Shown here: positions 55,901-64,000 of the stretch, in pieces | Layout: each line of letters opens with the position of its first letter | Numbering within the stretch: position 1 is the stretch's first letter | Source of the DNA: Stutzerimonas kunmingensis | GTDB taxonomy: Bacteria > Pseudomonadota > Gammaproteobacteria > Pseudomonadales > Pseudomonadaceae | Assembly: GCF_900114065.1 (NCBI RefSeq) | Contig: NZ_FORS01000009.1 | Span: forward strand, 62,001-126,000 | Reading direction: 5' to 3' | DNA length: 64,000 bases | Made by a program: the position numbers and the translations under genes | Notes under the pieces: generated by a model | Seen by the model: the letters and a program-made list of their open reading frames with translations, nothing else | Told to the model about the DNA's origin: nothing | The model's database searches: none

Positions 55901-56665
55901 TCAGATGCCCTGCTGCGGCTCCAGCTCGGCGCCGCTCATGCCAACCGCCAGGCCGGCGCGTAGCGCCTGCAGCGCGGCCTGGTAATAGGCCTTGCCTTCG
56001 TCCGACTGGGCGAATGTCACATATTCCTCCAGTTCGGCATCGGACAGGTCGCGATAGACGTACAGCAGCGTGTTGTCGAGATCGGCCTCTATCTGCTCGA
56101 TCATGCGTTGGCGCTGGCTGCTCAGCAGGCTCTGCGCCTGATTGCCACCGAGCAGGCCGGGAATCATCTGGCTGAGACTGTCGGCGGCGACACCGGCCAG
56201 TGCCAGGCTGACTTCCGCGCCCGCTTCGCTGGCTGGCAGCGCCTGGGCCAAGTGGCGGATCAGCAGTTGTCGGTTGCTGCCGGCTTCCACCCGCGGCAGG
56301 CCGGCGGCGTGCTTGGCCAGCTGTTCGCGCCGTGCGGCGAGCACTTCGGCCGAGACGATCTTGCGTCCCAGGGTCGACTGGAAGAATTCCAGCGCCGGCT
56401 GCGGCTCGGCCAGGTTGCCGCGCAATGCCTGCTGCGCGCGCTGGTCGATGGCATGGGCGGCGAAGCGGCGGTTGCTGTTGGTCACCAGTGCCTGGAATAC
56501 CGCCGGTGGCAGGGTGTCCTTGTAGCGTTGCTGGGCCGCGGTCAGGGCATCGCCGAAATTGGCGCGCTGTTCGGTCCAGCCGGCGGTTTCGTAGAGTTCC
56601 TGATAGGTGTCGGCGAAGCTGCTGACGCTCAAGGTCAGCAGTACACAGGTCAAGAGGGCGCGCAT
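55901..56665 (-). CDS. Exported DUF2059 protein
   Basis: The 254-residue product has a signal peptide (MRALLTCVLLTLSVSSFA) and an all-helical periplasmic part. The C-terminal section (YRDLSDAELEEYVTFAQSDEGKAYYQAALQAL, about 205-236) matches DUF2059, a family of unknown function. No cysteine pairs or catalytic motifs are evident. It is transcribed away from the oxygenase gene. Confidence 0.78.
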   Translation of the reverse strand: MRALLTCVLLTLSVSSFADTYQELYETAGWTEQRANFGDALTAAQQRYKDTLPPAVFQALVTNSNRRFAAHAIDQRAQQALRGNLAEPQPALEFFQSTLGRKIVSAEVLAARREQLAKHAAGLPRVEAGSNRQLLIRHLAQALPASEAGAEVSLALAGVAADSLSQMIPGLLGGNQAQSLLSSQRQRMIEQIEADLDNTLLYVYRDLSDAELEEYVTFAQSDEGKAYYQAALQALRAGLAVGMSGAELEPQQGI

Positions 56666-56819
56666 GGAAGCTCCTGTCTGGCGGGCGGTTCATTTTCCGT
56701 GCGTCGACGCGTGCTTGTCGAGGCGCACGGTTACTGCTGCCATTTGGCGCAGCGACGCAGCTTGTAGCGGAGTCTCAACAGACCCTAGACTCCTGCGGTA
56801 TCACTTCGGAGTCACTTCC

Positions 56820-57428
56820 TTGCCGTTCTCTTCGATCATCGACGACCTGGCCGAGCGCGGCTGGTCGGTGCAGAGTTCTTTCCTTCCCAGTGATGTGACC
56901 CACAAGCTGGCCGACGAGTGCCGCAGGCGGGACGCCGAGGGTGCGCTGGCACCGGCAGGGGTCGGCCGCGGCGAGGCGCAGGCGGTGCGCGAAGGCATTC
57001 GCAGCGACCATATCCAGTGGCTCGAACCGGGCCAGTCTGCAGTCTGCGACGACTATCTCGAACTCATGGACGGCTTGCGCCAGCAGCTTAACCGCGAGCT
57101 GTTCCTCGGGCTGGAAGAGTTCGAGTGCCATTTCGCCTTCTACCCGCCGGGCGCCTTCTATCAGACGCACCTGGACCGCTTTCGCGATGACGACAGCCGC
57201 TCGGTGACCGCCGTGCTCTATCTGAACCCGGACTGGCAGCCCGGCCATGCCGGCGAACTGCGCATGCACATGCCCGACGGCTCGCAACTGGACGTCCCAC
57301 CGCTGGCGGGTAATCTGGTGGTCTTTCTCTCTGGCGATTTCCCCCACGAAGTGCTGGTCACCCAGGCCGACCGCCTGTCGCTGACCGGCTGGTTCCGTCG
57401 GCGGCCGGCGGACGTGCTGGCGCTCTGA
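56820..57428 (+). CDS. 2-Oxoglutarate/Fe(II)-dependent oxygenase (prolyl-4-hydroxylase-like)
   Basis: This non-heme iron enzyme of about 202 residues has the HxD...H facial triad: THLDRFRDDDSR supplies H and D, and FPHEVLV the distal histidine, with the oxoglutarate-binding arginine in RLSLTGWFRR. FAFYPPGAFYQTHLDRF is typical of small prolyl-hydroxylase-like proteins. No ATG fits; I chose the TTG at 56820 with GGAG upstream, so the N-terminus is uncertain. The hydroxylated target is unknown. A terminator lies just after the gene, oriented for dctM. Confidence 0.8.
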   Translation: MPFSSIIDDLAERGWSVQSSFLPSDVTHKLADECRRRDAEGALAPAGVGRGEAQAVREGIRSDHIQWLEPGQSAVCDDYLELMDGLRQQLNRELFLGLEEFECHFAFYPPGAFYQTHLDRFRDDDSRSVTAVLYLNPDWQPGHAGELRMHMPDGSQLDVPPLAGNLVVFLSGDFPHEVLVTQADRLSLTGWFRRRPADVLAL

Positions 57429-57455
57429 CGAGCCCGCGTCGACATTCGCGCGGAC

Positions 57456-57482
57456 GAAAAAAAGCCCGGCGCAGGCCGGGCT
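57456..57482 (-). terminator. Rho-independent terminator of dctM
   Basis: The stem agcccggc/gccgggct has a run of A residues on its plus-strand left side, which gives a T tract on the minus strand. It lies 23 bp past the dctM stop codon. Confidence 0.85.
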
Positions 57483-57504
57483 AAAGGGAAGTAACTGCTT
57501 CGGG

Positions 57505-58785
57505 CTACATGCCGAGCATGTTCGGCAGCGCCAGAGAGATCGACGGCACGTAGGTGATCACCACCAGGAAGCTCAGCATCAGTGCCAGCCATGGCAGCAC
57601 CGCGCGAATCACCTGGGTCACCGGCATGCCCGTCACCGCTGAGGCGACGAACAGATTCAACCCCACCGGTGGCGTTATCAATCCGATCTCCATGTTCACC
57701 ACCATGATGATGCCAAGGTGGATCGGGTCAATGCCCAGCTGTATGGCAATCGGGAACAGGATCGGCGCCAGGATCAGGATGATCGCCGACGGCTCCATGA
57801 AGGCGCCGGCCACCAGCAGCACGATGTTCACCACCAGCAGGAACATCCACGGCTGCAGACCTGCCTCGATGACCCAGGCAGTGATCGCCTGCGGAATCTG
57901 CTCGGTGGTCAGCACGTGGGCGAAGAGCATGGCGTTGGCGATGATGAACATCAGCATGATGCTCAGCTTGCCCGACTCCAGCAGTACCTTCGGGCATTCG
58001 CGCAGCTTGAGGTCCTTGTAGACGAAGATCGCGACGAAGGCCGAATACACCGCCGCGACCGCTGCCGCTTCGGTGGGCGTGAACATGCCCGAGTAGATGC
58101 CGCCGAGGATGATCACCATCAGCAGCAGGCCCCAGACCGCCTTGCGCGCGGCGGACAGCCACTCGCGGAAGCTGGCGCGCGGCAGTGCCGGCAGGTTCTT
58201 CTTCACCGCGATGATGTAGATCGCCAGCATCAGCGCGCCGCCGAGCATGATGCCCGGGACGACACCGGCCATGAACAGCTTGCCCACCGAGGTCTCGGTA
58301 GCCGCGGCGTAGACCACCATGACCACCGACGGTGGGATCAGGATGCCCAGGGTACCAGCGTTACAGACGATGCCGGCGCCGAAGGCCTGCGGATAACCGG
58401 AGCGCACCATGCCGGCGATGGCGATGGAGCCCACCGCGGCCACGGTGGCTGGCGACGAGCCGGACAGCGCTGCGAAGAGCATGCACGCCAGCACCGCACC
58501 GATCGCCAGGCCGCCACGGATGTGGCCGACACAGGCGTTGGCGAAGTCGATCAGGCGACGCGCCACGCCGCCGGTGGTCATGAAGGCGCCGGCCAGGAGG
58601 AAGAACGGGATCGCCAGCAGGGTGTAGTGCTCGGAGGTCTCGAACAGCTTGATCGCCAGCGAGCGCACCGAGTCCTGGCTGAAGATCATGATGGTCAGGG
58701 AGCCGGCCAGGCCGAGGGATACGGCCACCGGCACGCCGATGAACATCAGCACGAAGAGAGCGACGAACAGGAACAGGATGGTCAT
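57505..58785 (-). CDS. dctM: TRAP transporter large permease DctM
   Basis: DctM is the 12-helix core of the tripartite C4-dicarboxylate transporter. The 426 residues are hydrophobic throughout with typical segments (FVALFVLMFIGVPVAVSLGLAG, GSSPATVAAVGSIAIAGMVRSGYPQAFGAGIVCNAGTLGILIPPS, MEIGLITPPVGLNLFVAS). The ATG shares one base with the dctQ stop (TAATG). Last gene of dctPQM. Confidence 0.93.
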   Translation of the reverse strand: MTILFLFVALFVLMFIGVPVAVSLGLAGSLTIMIFSQDSVRSLAIKLFETSEHYTLLAIPFFLLAGAFMTTGGVARRLIDFANACVGHIRGGLAIGAVLACMLFAALSGSSPATVAAVGSIAIAGMVRSGYPQAFGAGIVCNAGTLGILIPPSVVMVVYAAATETSVGKLFMAGVVPGIMLGGALMLAIYIIAVKKNLPALPRASFREWLSAARKAVWGLLLMVIILGGIYSGMFTPTEAAAVAAVYSAFVAIFVYKDLKLRECPKVLLESGKLSIMLMFIIANAMLFAHVLTTEQIPQAITAWVIEAGLQPWMFLLVVNIVLLVAGAFMEPSAIILILAPILFPIAIQLGIDPIHLGIIMVVNMEIGLITPPVGLNLFVASAVTGMPVTQVIRAVLPWLALMLSFLVVITYVPSISLALPNMLGM

Positions 58786-59411
58786 TACTTGGGCTCCTCT
58801 TCGCCGTGCTTGAGCGCATCGGCCGCTTCATCGGCGAGGCCGAGGCCGGTCTGCTCGTTGCGCAGGATGCGCACGAAGATTTCGGCGAAACGGATGAACA
58901 CCATGGCGAAGCCGAACGGCACGATCATGCCGATGTGCCATTGCTTGACGCCGACATGGCCCAGGTCTTCCGCGCCGATGTTGGCAACGAACAGCGCCTG
59001 GATCCACTCGAAGCTGGCCACGGTCAGCAGACCGGCGTAACCCAGGCAGAGCAGGCAGGCGATGATGCCGATGACGCGCTGGATGTGTCGCGGCGCCAGC
59101 TTCACCAGTGCATCGACACCGATGTGGCCGGCGGTGCGCACGCCATAGGCGAGGCCGGAGAAGATCAGCCAGGCGAACAGCGCCTTGGTCAGCGCGGTGC
59201 TCCAGGTCATGGACTGGGCCAGGCCGATGATGAAATCACCGATGGCGAACCAGAAGTCGGCGCTTCCCTCGAACCGGTCGCCCAGGTCGTAGAAAAGTGT
59301 GTAGAGGTTGTTGAGGATCACGTAGACGAAGGTCACCAGTGTCATGGCGGCCAACAGAAAGGCGATGAAACCTTCCTCGAAGTGGTCCCAGACGCGCCAG
59401 AGGGCGTTCAT
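58785..59411 (-). CDS. dctQ: TRAP transporter small permease DctQ
   Basis: DctQ is the four-helix small membrane subunit. I chose the ATG at 59411 (MNALWRVWDHFEEGF), which has GGGAG 9 bases upstream; an ATG at 59420 is too close to that site. This gives 208 residues, somewhat longer than the family minimum because of an extended loop (NLYTLFYDLGDRFEGSADFWFAIGDFI). A hairpin in the 265-bp gap from dctP may lower its expression relative to DctP. Confidence 0.88.
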   Translation of the reverse strand: MNALWRVWDHFEEGFIAFLLAAMTLVTFVYVILNNLYTLFYDLGDRFEGSADFWFAIGDFIIGLAQSMTWSTALTKALFAWLIFSGLAYGVRTAGHIGVDALVKLAPRHIQRVIGIIACLLCLGYAGLLTVASFEWIQALFVANIGAEDLGHVGVKQWHIGMIVPFGFAMVFIRFAEIFVRILRNEQTGLGLADEAADALKHGEEEPK

Positions 59412-59646
59412 GGATGACATCTCCCGATGGACTGCTTGTTGTATCGAAGGCAGCACGGAGGTGCGCCGTGAACCAGCCGGTGCAGGCTGGGAGACAGAGC
59501 AATGAAAAACTCTTGTTGTCGCCATCGAAGCGGCTCAGCCCGGGATCGCCTTGGCCTGACCTGTCTGCCCTTGGTGCGGGCTTCGTCTTCGCTAGCTGCT
59601 TTGTTTTTTCACTGAGCTGTCGGGTATCGCTGGGTGGTGCAGCAAA

Positions 59647-59665
59647 GGGGCGGAGTGTCCGCCCC
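59647..59665 (-). terminator. Hairpin between dctP and dctQ, likely partial terminator
   Basis: ggggcgga pairs with tccgcccc around a gtg loop, 12 bp after the dctP stop codon. On the minus strand it is followed by only three T residues. It may end most dctP transcripts and let some continue, making more binding protein than permease, as is common in TRAP operons. Confidence 0.6.
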
Positions 59666-59676
59666 TCGGCAAAGGC

Positions 59677-60765
<1,089 letters not shown>

Positions 60766-60805
60766 CTATCGCGACTCGTTCCGTCCGGTTCATTGAGTTT
60801 CAGGA

Positions 60806-60820
60806 GCAATGCCTGTGCCA
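60806..60820 (-). promoter_or_regulatory. Sigma-54 promoter of dctPQM
   Basis: Read on the minus strand the sequence is tggcacaggcattgc, a perfect match to the -24/-12 consensus tggcac-n5-ttgc. It lies about 135 bp upstream of dctP. DctD, encoded upstream, is the expected sigma-54 activator. A short near-palindrome around ggccaattgcc at about 60880 is a possible DctD binding site. Confidence 0.85.
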
Positions 60821-60914
60821 AGAGCTGGCAGAGCCGCCTGAGGGCAGCGAGTTTACCCAGCAATAGATGAAGGTTTGAATGGCCAATTGCCAACAAGCGC
60901 GTCTAGGTCGCACC

Positions 60915-62423
60915 TTAGCGCGGGATCGCCGGTGCTGGCGCGGGCCACGCACGTGCCGTGGTCTGTGCCGGCGAGTTCGACCCTTGGCCAGCATCGAAGA
61001 TGGCGGATTTCCGCCATCTAGTCGTTTCATCGGGCGAGCTTCCGCCAACATCGGTAAAACTCAGCCCGTGCTTGCGCAGCTTGTCGTGCAGGGTCTTACG
61101 CGGCAGGCCCAGCGCTTCGGCGACGCTGCGCAGCGAGCCATGCGGGCGATTCAGCTCATCGGCGATCAGTGCGCGCTCGAAGGCCTCGACCTGCTCGCTC
61201 AGATTGCCACCTCCGGCTATCCCGGCAGCCGGTTCGCCGGCCGACTGGTCGAGCCCCAGGCCAAGGCCCAGGCCAAGGCCCAGGGCGAAGCGCTCGGCGG
61301 TGTTCTGCAGCTCGCGCACGTTGCCAGGCCAGGCGTGACGTAGCAGTGCAGCGCGTTGTTCCGGCTGCAGCTCCCGGATCGGCAGACCGTGGCGCTGGGC
61401 GGCGGCTTCGGCGAAATGCTGGAACAACAGCAGGATGTCCTCGTTGCGCTCGCGCAGCGACGGAATTCGCAGCGGCGCGACGTTGAGCCGGTAATACAGG
61501 TCGGCACGGAACCGGCCCTGATCCGCGGCCACCCGCAGGTCCTCCTTGGTCGCGGCGATGACCCGGATATCCAGGGCGATCGACTGGTTGCCGCCGAGCC
61601 GTTCGACCACCCGCTCCTGCAGCAGGCGCAGCAGCTTGACCTGCACATCCAGGCTCATGCTCTCGATCTCGTCGAGGAACAGCGTGCCGCCGTTGGCGAA
61701 CTCGAACTTGCCGATGCGCCGCTTCTGCGCGCCGGTGAAGGCGCCCGGCTCGTGGCCGAACAGTTCGCTTTCCACCACCGATTCGGCGAGCGCCCCGGCG
61801 TTGATCGCGACGAAGGGGCCGTTGCGCCGGCTGGACAGGTCGTGCAGCGCCCGGGCAACCACCTCCTTGCCCGCGCCCGTCTCGCCGAGAATCAGCACAT
61901 CGGCCTGGGTCCCGGCCAGCGCGCCGATCTGTTCGCGCAGGCGCAGCATCGCCTGGGATTGTCCGAGCAGGCGCGCCGACAGCTGCTGCCGGTCGGCCAG
62001 GGCCAGGCGCAGGGAGCGGTTGTCCAGTACCAGTTGGCGTAGCGCCAGGGCACGACGCACGCTGTCCAGCAGCGCTTCGCTGGGGAAGGGTTTTTCCAGG
62101 AAATCGTAAGCGCCGGCGCGCATCGCCTGCACCGCCAGCTGAATATCACCGTGCCCGGTGATGAGGATCACCGGCATCTCGCTGTCGCGCGTGCGCAGCT
62201 GTTGCAGCAGCTCCAGGCCATCGATGCCGGGCATGCGAATGTCGCTGACCACCACGCCTGGCCAGTCCGCTGGCAGCCGCGCGGCCAGGTCGCGGGCATC
62301 GCCCAGGCTGACGACCTTGAGACCGGCCAGGTCGAGGGTCTGGCTCAATGCCTGACGCAGGTGCGGATCGTCGTCGATCAGCAGCACCTGCGCCTGGGCG
62401 TTGATCGGCTGGTCACTGCTCAT
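60915..62423 (-). CDS. dctD: Sigma-54-dependent response regulator DctD
   Basis: DctD activates dctPQM when phosphorylated by DctB. The ATG at 62423 gives 502 residues: an N-terminal receiver (VLLIDDDPHLRQAL, acceptor aspartate in VVVSDIRMPGIDG), an AAA+ domain (Walker A GETGAGKE, sigma-54 contact GAFTGA, Walker B GGTLFLDEIESM) and a C-terminal Fis-type helix-turn-helix (GSLRSVAEALGLPRKTLHDKLRKHGL). Two oddities: a leucine-glycine repeat (LGLGLGLGLGL) in the linker, from a 12-bp tandem DNA repeat, and about 45 extra residues after the helix-turn-helix, ending in a Pro/Ala-rich tail. Confidence 0.93.
   Translation of the reverse strand: MSSDQPINAQAQVLLIDDDPHLRQALSQTLDLAGLKVVSLGDARDLAARLPADWPGVVVSDIRMPGIDGLELLQQLRTRDSEMPVILITGHGDIQLAVQAMRAGAYDFLEKPFPSEALLDSVRRALALRQLVLDNRSLRLALADRQQLSARLLGQSQAMLRLREQIGALAGTQADVLILGETGAGKEVVARALHDLSSRRNGPFVAINAGALAESVVESELFGHEPGAFTGAQKRRIGKFEFANGGTLFLDEIESMSLDVQVKLLRLLQERVVERLGGNQSIALDIRVIAATKEDLRVAADQGRFRADLYYRLNVAPLRIPSLRERNEDILLLFQHFAEAAAQRHGLPIRELQPEQRAALLRHAWPGNVRELQNTAERFALGLGLGLGLGLDQSAGEPAAGIAGGGNLSEQVEAFERALIADELNRPHGSLRSVAEALGLPRKTLHDKLRKHGLSFTDVGGSSPDETTRWRKSAIFDAGQGSNSPAQTTARAWPAPAPAIPR
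61255..61284 (-). repeat. 12-bp tandem repeat inside dctD
   Basis: The unit cccaggccaagg occurs twice and then partially, coding for alternating Leu and Gly between the AAA+ and DNA-binding domains. The length is a multiple of three, so slippage would keep the frame. Confidence 0.8.
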
Positions 62424-64000
62424 TGAAAATGGTCCTCGGTGGGGAAGGCGACGCCAGGCTCGGCGCAACGCAGAAACAGGCCGAGCTGCGCACCACCCTC
62501 GGGATGGTTGCTCATGCGCAGCTCACCGCCCAGGGCGCGGGTGAGGATATCGCAGATCGCCAGGCCGAGGCCCAGCCCCTGCGCGCTGGTCTTGGTGGTG
62601 AAGAACGGCTCGCGGGCACGCTGCAGCGCTTCCTCGCTGAAGCCCGGGCCGTTGTCGCGCAGGCTGAGCAACACGCCGTCACCCTGCAGCTCGGCGCGCA
62701 GCCAGATGCGTCGCGGCTGCGGCCGCTCGGCCAGCGCATCGAGGGCGTTGGCCAGCAGGTTGGCGAGGATCTGCCGCAGCCGCGTCTCGCCGGCCTGCAC
62801 CCACAGGGTGGCCTCCGGCAGGTCGCGGATCAGCTCCACGCCCATTGCCTGGCGGCGCTTGGCGAGCAGGGCCAGGGCGTCGTCCAGCGCAGGCTGCAGC
62901 GCGACCCGCTCCGGCGCGTGCTGGTCGCGACGGGCGAAGGCGCGCAGGTGGGCGATGATCGACGCCATGCGCGCGGTCAGTTCACTGATCAGCCGCAGAT
63001 TGTCGCGGGCTTCGGCGTTGCGCTGCTGGTCGAGCAGCACCCCGGCGTTGTCGGCATAGCTGCGGATCGCCGCCAGCGGCTGGTTGAGTTCGTGGCTGAT
63101 GCTCGCCGACATGGTGCCCAGCGCCGACAGCTTGCCGGCCTGCAGCAGTTCGTCCTGGGCGCGCACCAGCTCCTGCTGGGCCTGCTCGCGCTCCAGTACC
63201 TCGACCTTGAGCCGGCTGTTCAGCGCTTCCAGATCACGGGTGCGTTCCAACACGCGCTGTTCGAGCTGCTGGCGCGCCTGGGTATCGAGGGCGAGCCGCT
63301 CAAGGAAATGGCGGCGGCGCTGCATCAGCAGGCCGATCCAGAGCAGCAGGGCGAGCAGTGTGGCAGCGCCGATGGCGACCACGGTGCGCACCGGTCGCTC
63401 GATCAGGTTGATCGGCGCGAGGATGCGCACCGTCCAGCCGGTCTCCTTGAGCTCACGGCTCTGGATCAGCCAGGCATCGATGTCCAGCGTCAGGTCCTGC
63501 GGATAGAGGGTTGGATAGGGCTGATCGAAGGCGATCTGTTCGCGCTCGTCGACGCCCAGCCCGCGGGTCGCGCGGAAACGCCACTCCGGGCGCGAGGTGA
63601 GAATCACCACGCCGAAGTTGTCGGTCACCAGCAGCTGCTCCGGGGTGTTGCCCCAGAGCGTCTCGGTATGGTCGAGGTCGACCTTGACCACCAGCACGCC
63701 GAGGATGCCGCGCTCGTCGCGCACGGCGGCGCCGAAGTAGTAACCGCGCTTGCCGGAGGTGGTGCCAAGGCCGAAGAAGCGGCCGAGGCGCCCTTCCATG
63801 GCCTGGCGAAAATACGGGCGGAAGGCGAAGTTGCGGTCGACGAAGCTGTCTTCCTCGTCCCAGTTGGAGGCCGCCAGGGTATTGCCGTCCGTGTTCATCA
63901 GATAGATCACGTCGGCCCCGGTCTGGTTGCGCAGGCGTTTGAGCAGGCGATTGGCATTGTCCCGCACGGCCGGCGCTTCTGCCTGCTGCAGGACGGCGCG
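62420..64000 (-). CDS. dctB: Sensor histidine kinase DctB, N-terminus beyond the window
   Basis: DctB senses C4-dicarboxylates in the periplasm and phosphorylates DctD. About 526 residues are present; the frame is open to the window end, so the start codon and first membrane helix are missing. A periplasmic PAS/Cache sensor (DVIYLMNTDGNTLAASNWDEEDSFVDRNFAFRPYFRQAMEGRLGRFFGLGTTSGKRGYYF) precedes a membrane helix (TVVAIGAATLLALLLWIGLLM). A coiled coil follows, then HisKA (SASISHELNQPLAAIRSYADNA) and an ATPase domain with NLLANALDAL and GLGLGLAICD. It overlaps dctD by 4 bases (ATGA). Confidence 0.93.
   Translation of the reverse strand, partial: RAVLQQAEAPAVRDNANRLLKRLRNQTGADVIYLMNTDGNTLAASNWDEEDSFVDRNFAFRPYFRQAMEGRLGRFFGLGTTSGKRGYYFGAAVRDERGILGVLVVKVDLDHTETLWGNTPEQLLVTDNFGVVILTSRPEWRFRATRGLGVDEREQIAFDQPYPTLYPQDLTLDIDAWLIQSRELKETGWTVRILAPINLIERPVRTVVAIGAATLLALLLWIGLLMQRRRHFLERLALDTQARQQLEQRVLERTRDLEALNSRLKVEVLEREQAQQELVRAQDELLQAGKLSALGTMSASISHELNQPLAAIRSYADNAGVLLDQQRNAEARDNLRLISELTARMASIIAHLRAFARRDQHAPERVALQPALDDALALLAKRRQAMGVELIRDLPEATLWVQAGETRLRQILANLLANALDALAERPQPRRIWLRAELQGDGVLLSLRDNGPGFSEEALQRAREPFFTTKTSAQGLGLGLAICDILTRALGGELRMSNHPEGGAQLGLFLRCAEPGVAFPTEDHFQ

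Overview
The window is GC-rich, gene-dense chromosomal DNA of a gamma-proteobacterium. Gene content and order point to the Pseudomonas family, most likely the Stutzerimonas (Pseudomonas stutzeri) group. The strongest evidence is a complete spu/agu polyamine island in the order known from P. aeruginosa (aguA-aguB-aguR-spuI, then spuABCDEFGH), a zur-znuCB/znuA locus, a metNIQ locus and a dctBD/dctPQM TRAP locus. I see no rRNA, tRNA, CRISPR array, integrase or transposase gene. The only mobile-looking DNA is a roughly 200-bp MITE-like element between metI and metQ, plus small hairpin repeats with a gtagggtgg core between genes.

Layout. 1-3.7 kb: the end of a zinc alcohol dehydrogenase gene and a methionine ABC importer (metN-metI-[MITE]-metQ, minus strand). 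3.9-7.8 kb: large-subunit catalase katE and a DASS/SLC13-type permease. 7.8-11.5 kb: zinc homeostasis, with divergent znuA and zur-znuC-znuB and a metallopeptidase gene overlapping znuB; a Zur-box-like site lies between the two arms. 11.6-14.6 kb: a divergent omega-amino-acid aminotransferase and KauB/PuuC-like aldehyde dehydrogenase pair, which handles intermediates produced by polyamine breakdown.

14.7-29.7 kb is the most unusual part: ten consecutive minus-strand genes. In order of transcription they are sensor kinase (dCache-PAS), receiver, sensor kinase (GAF-PAS), receiver, HPt-REC-REC-GGDEF diguanylate cyclase, CHASE3-PAS hybrid kinase with two C-terminal receivers, receiver, TPR/YaiO-type outer-membrane barrel, HEAT-repeat membrane protein and processive family-2 glycosyltransferase. 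Most neighbours overlap by a few bases. This looks like a phosphorelay and c-di-GMP circuit wired to a polysaccharide synthesis and export module.

30-34.2 kb: a DesA-type fatty-acid desaturase, a PAS-GGDEF diguanylate cyclase and three uncharacterised exported proteins. 34.2-48.1 kb: the agmatine/putrescine/spermidine island, combining agmatine hydrolysis (aguA, aguB, regulator aguR), gamma-glutamylation (spuI, spuB), a gamma-glutamyl hydrolase (spuA), an aminotransferase (spuC) and an ABC importer with two binding proteins (spuDEFGH). 48.3-54.3 kb: a tightly overlapping operon under a Fur-box-like site (TonB receptor, periplasmic binding protein, permease, ATPase, NnrS). 54.3-57.4 kb: four single genes (a thioredoxin-like DUF6436 protein, an alpha/beta hydrolase, a DUF2059 protein and a 2OG-Fe(II) oxygenase). 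57.5-64 kb: a C4-dicarboxylate TRAP transporter (dctP, dctQ, dctM) with a good sigma-54 promoter, and its two-component regulators dctD and dctB, the latter cut by the window end.

Functional names rest on motif and family recognition by eye; no database search was run. Start codons were chosen from visible ribosome-binding sites and overlaps, and the uncertain ones are flagged.
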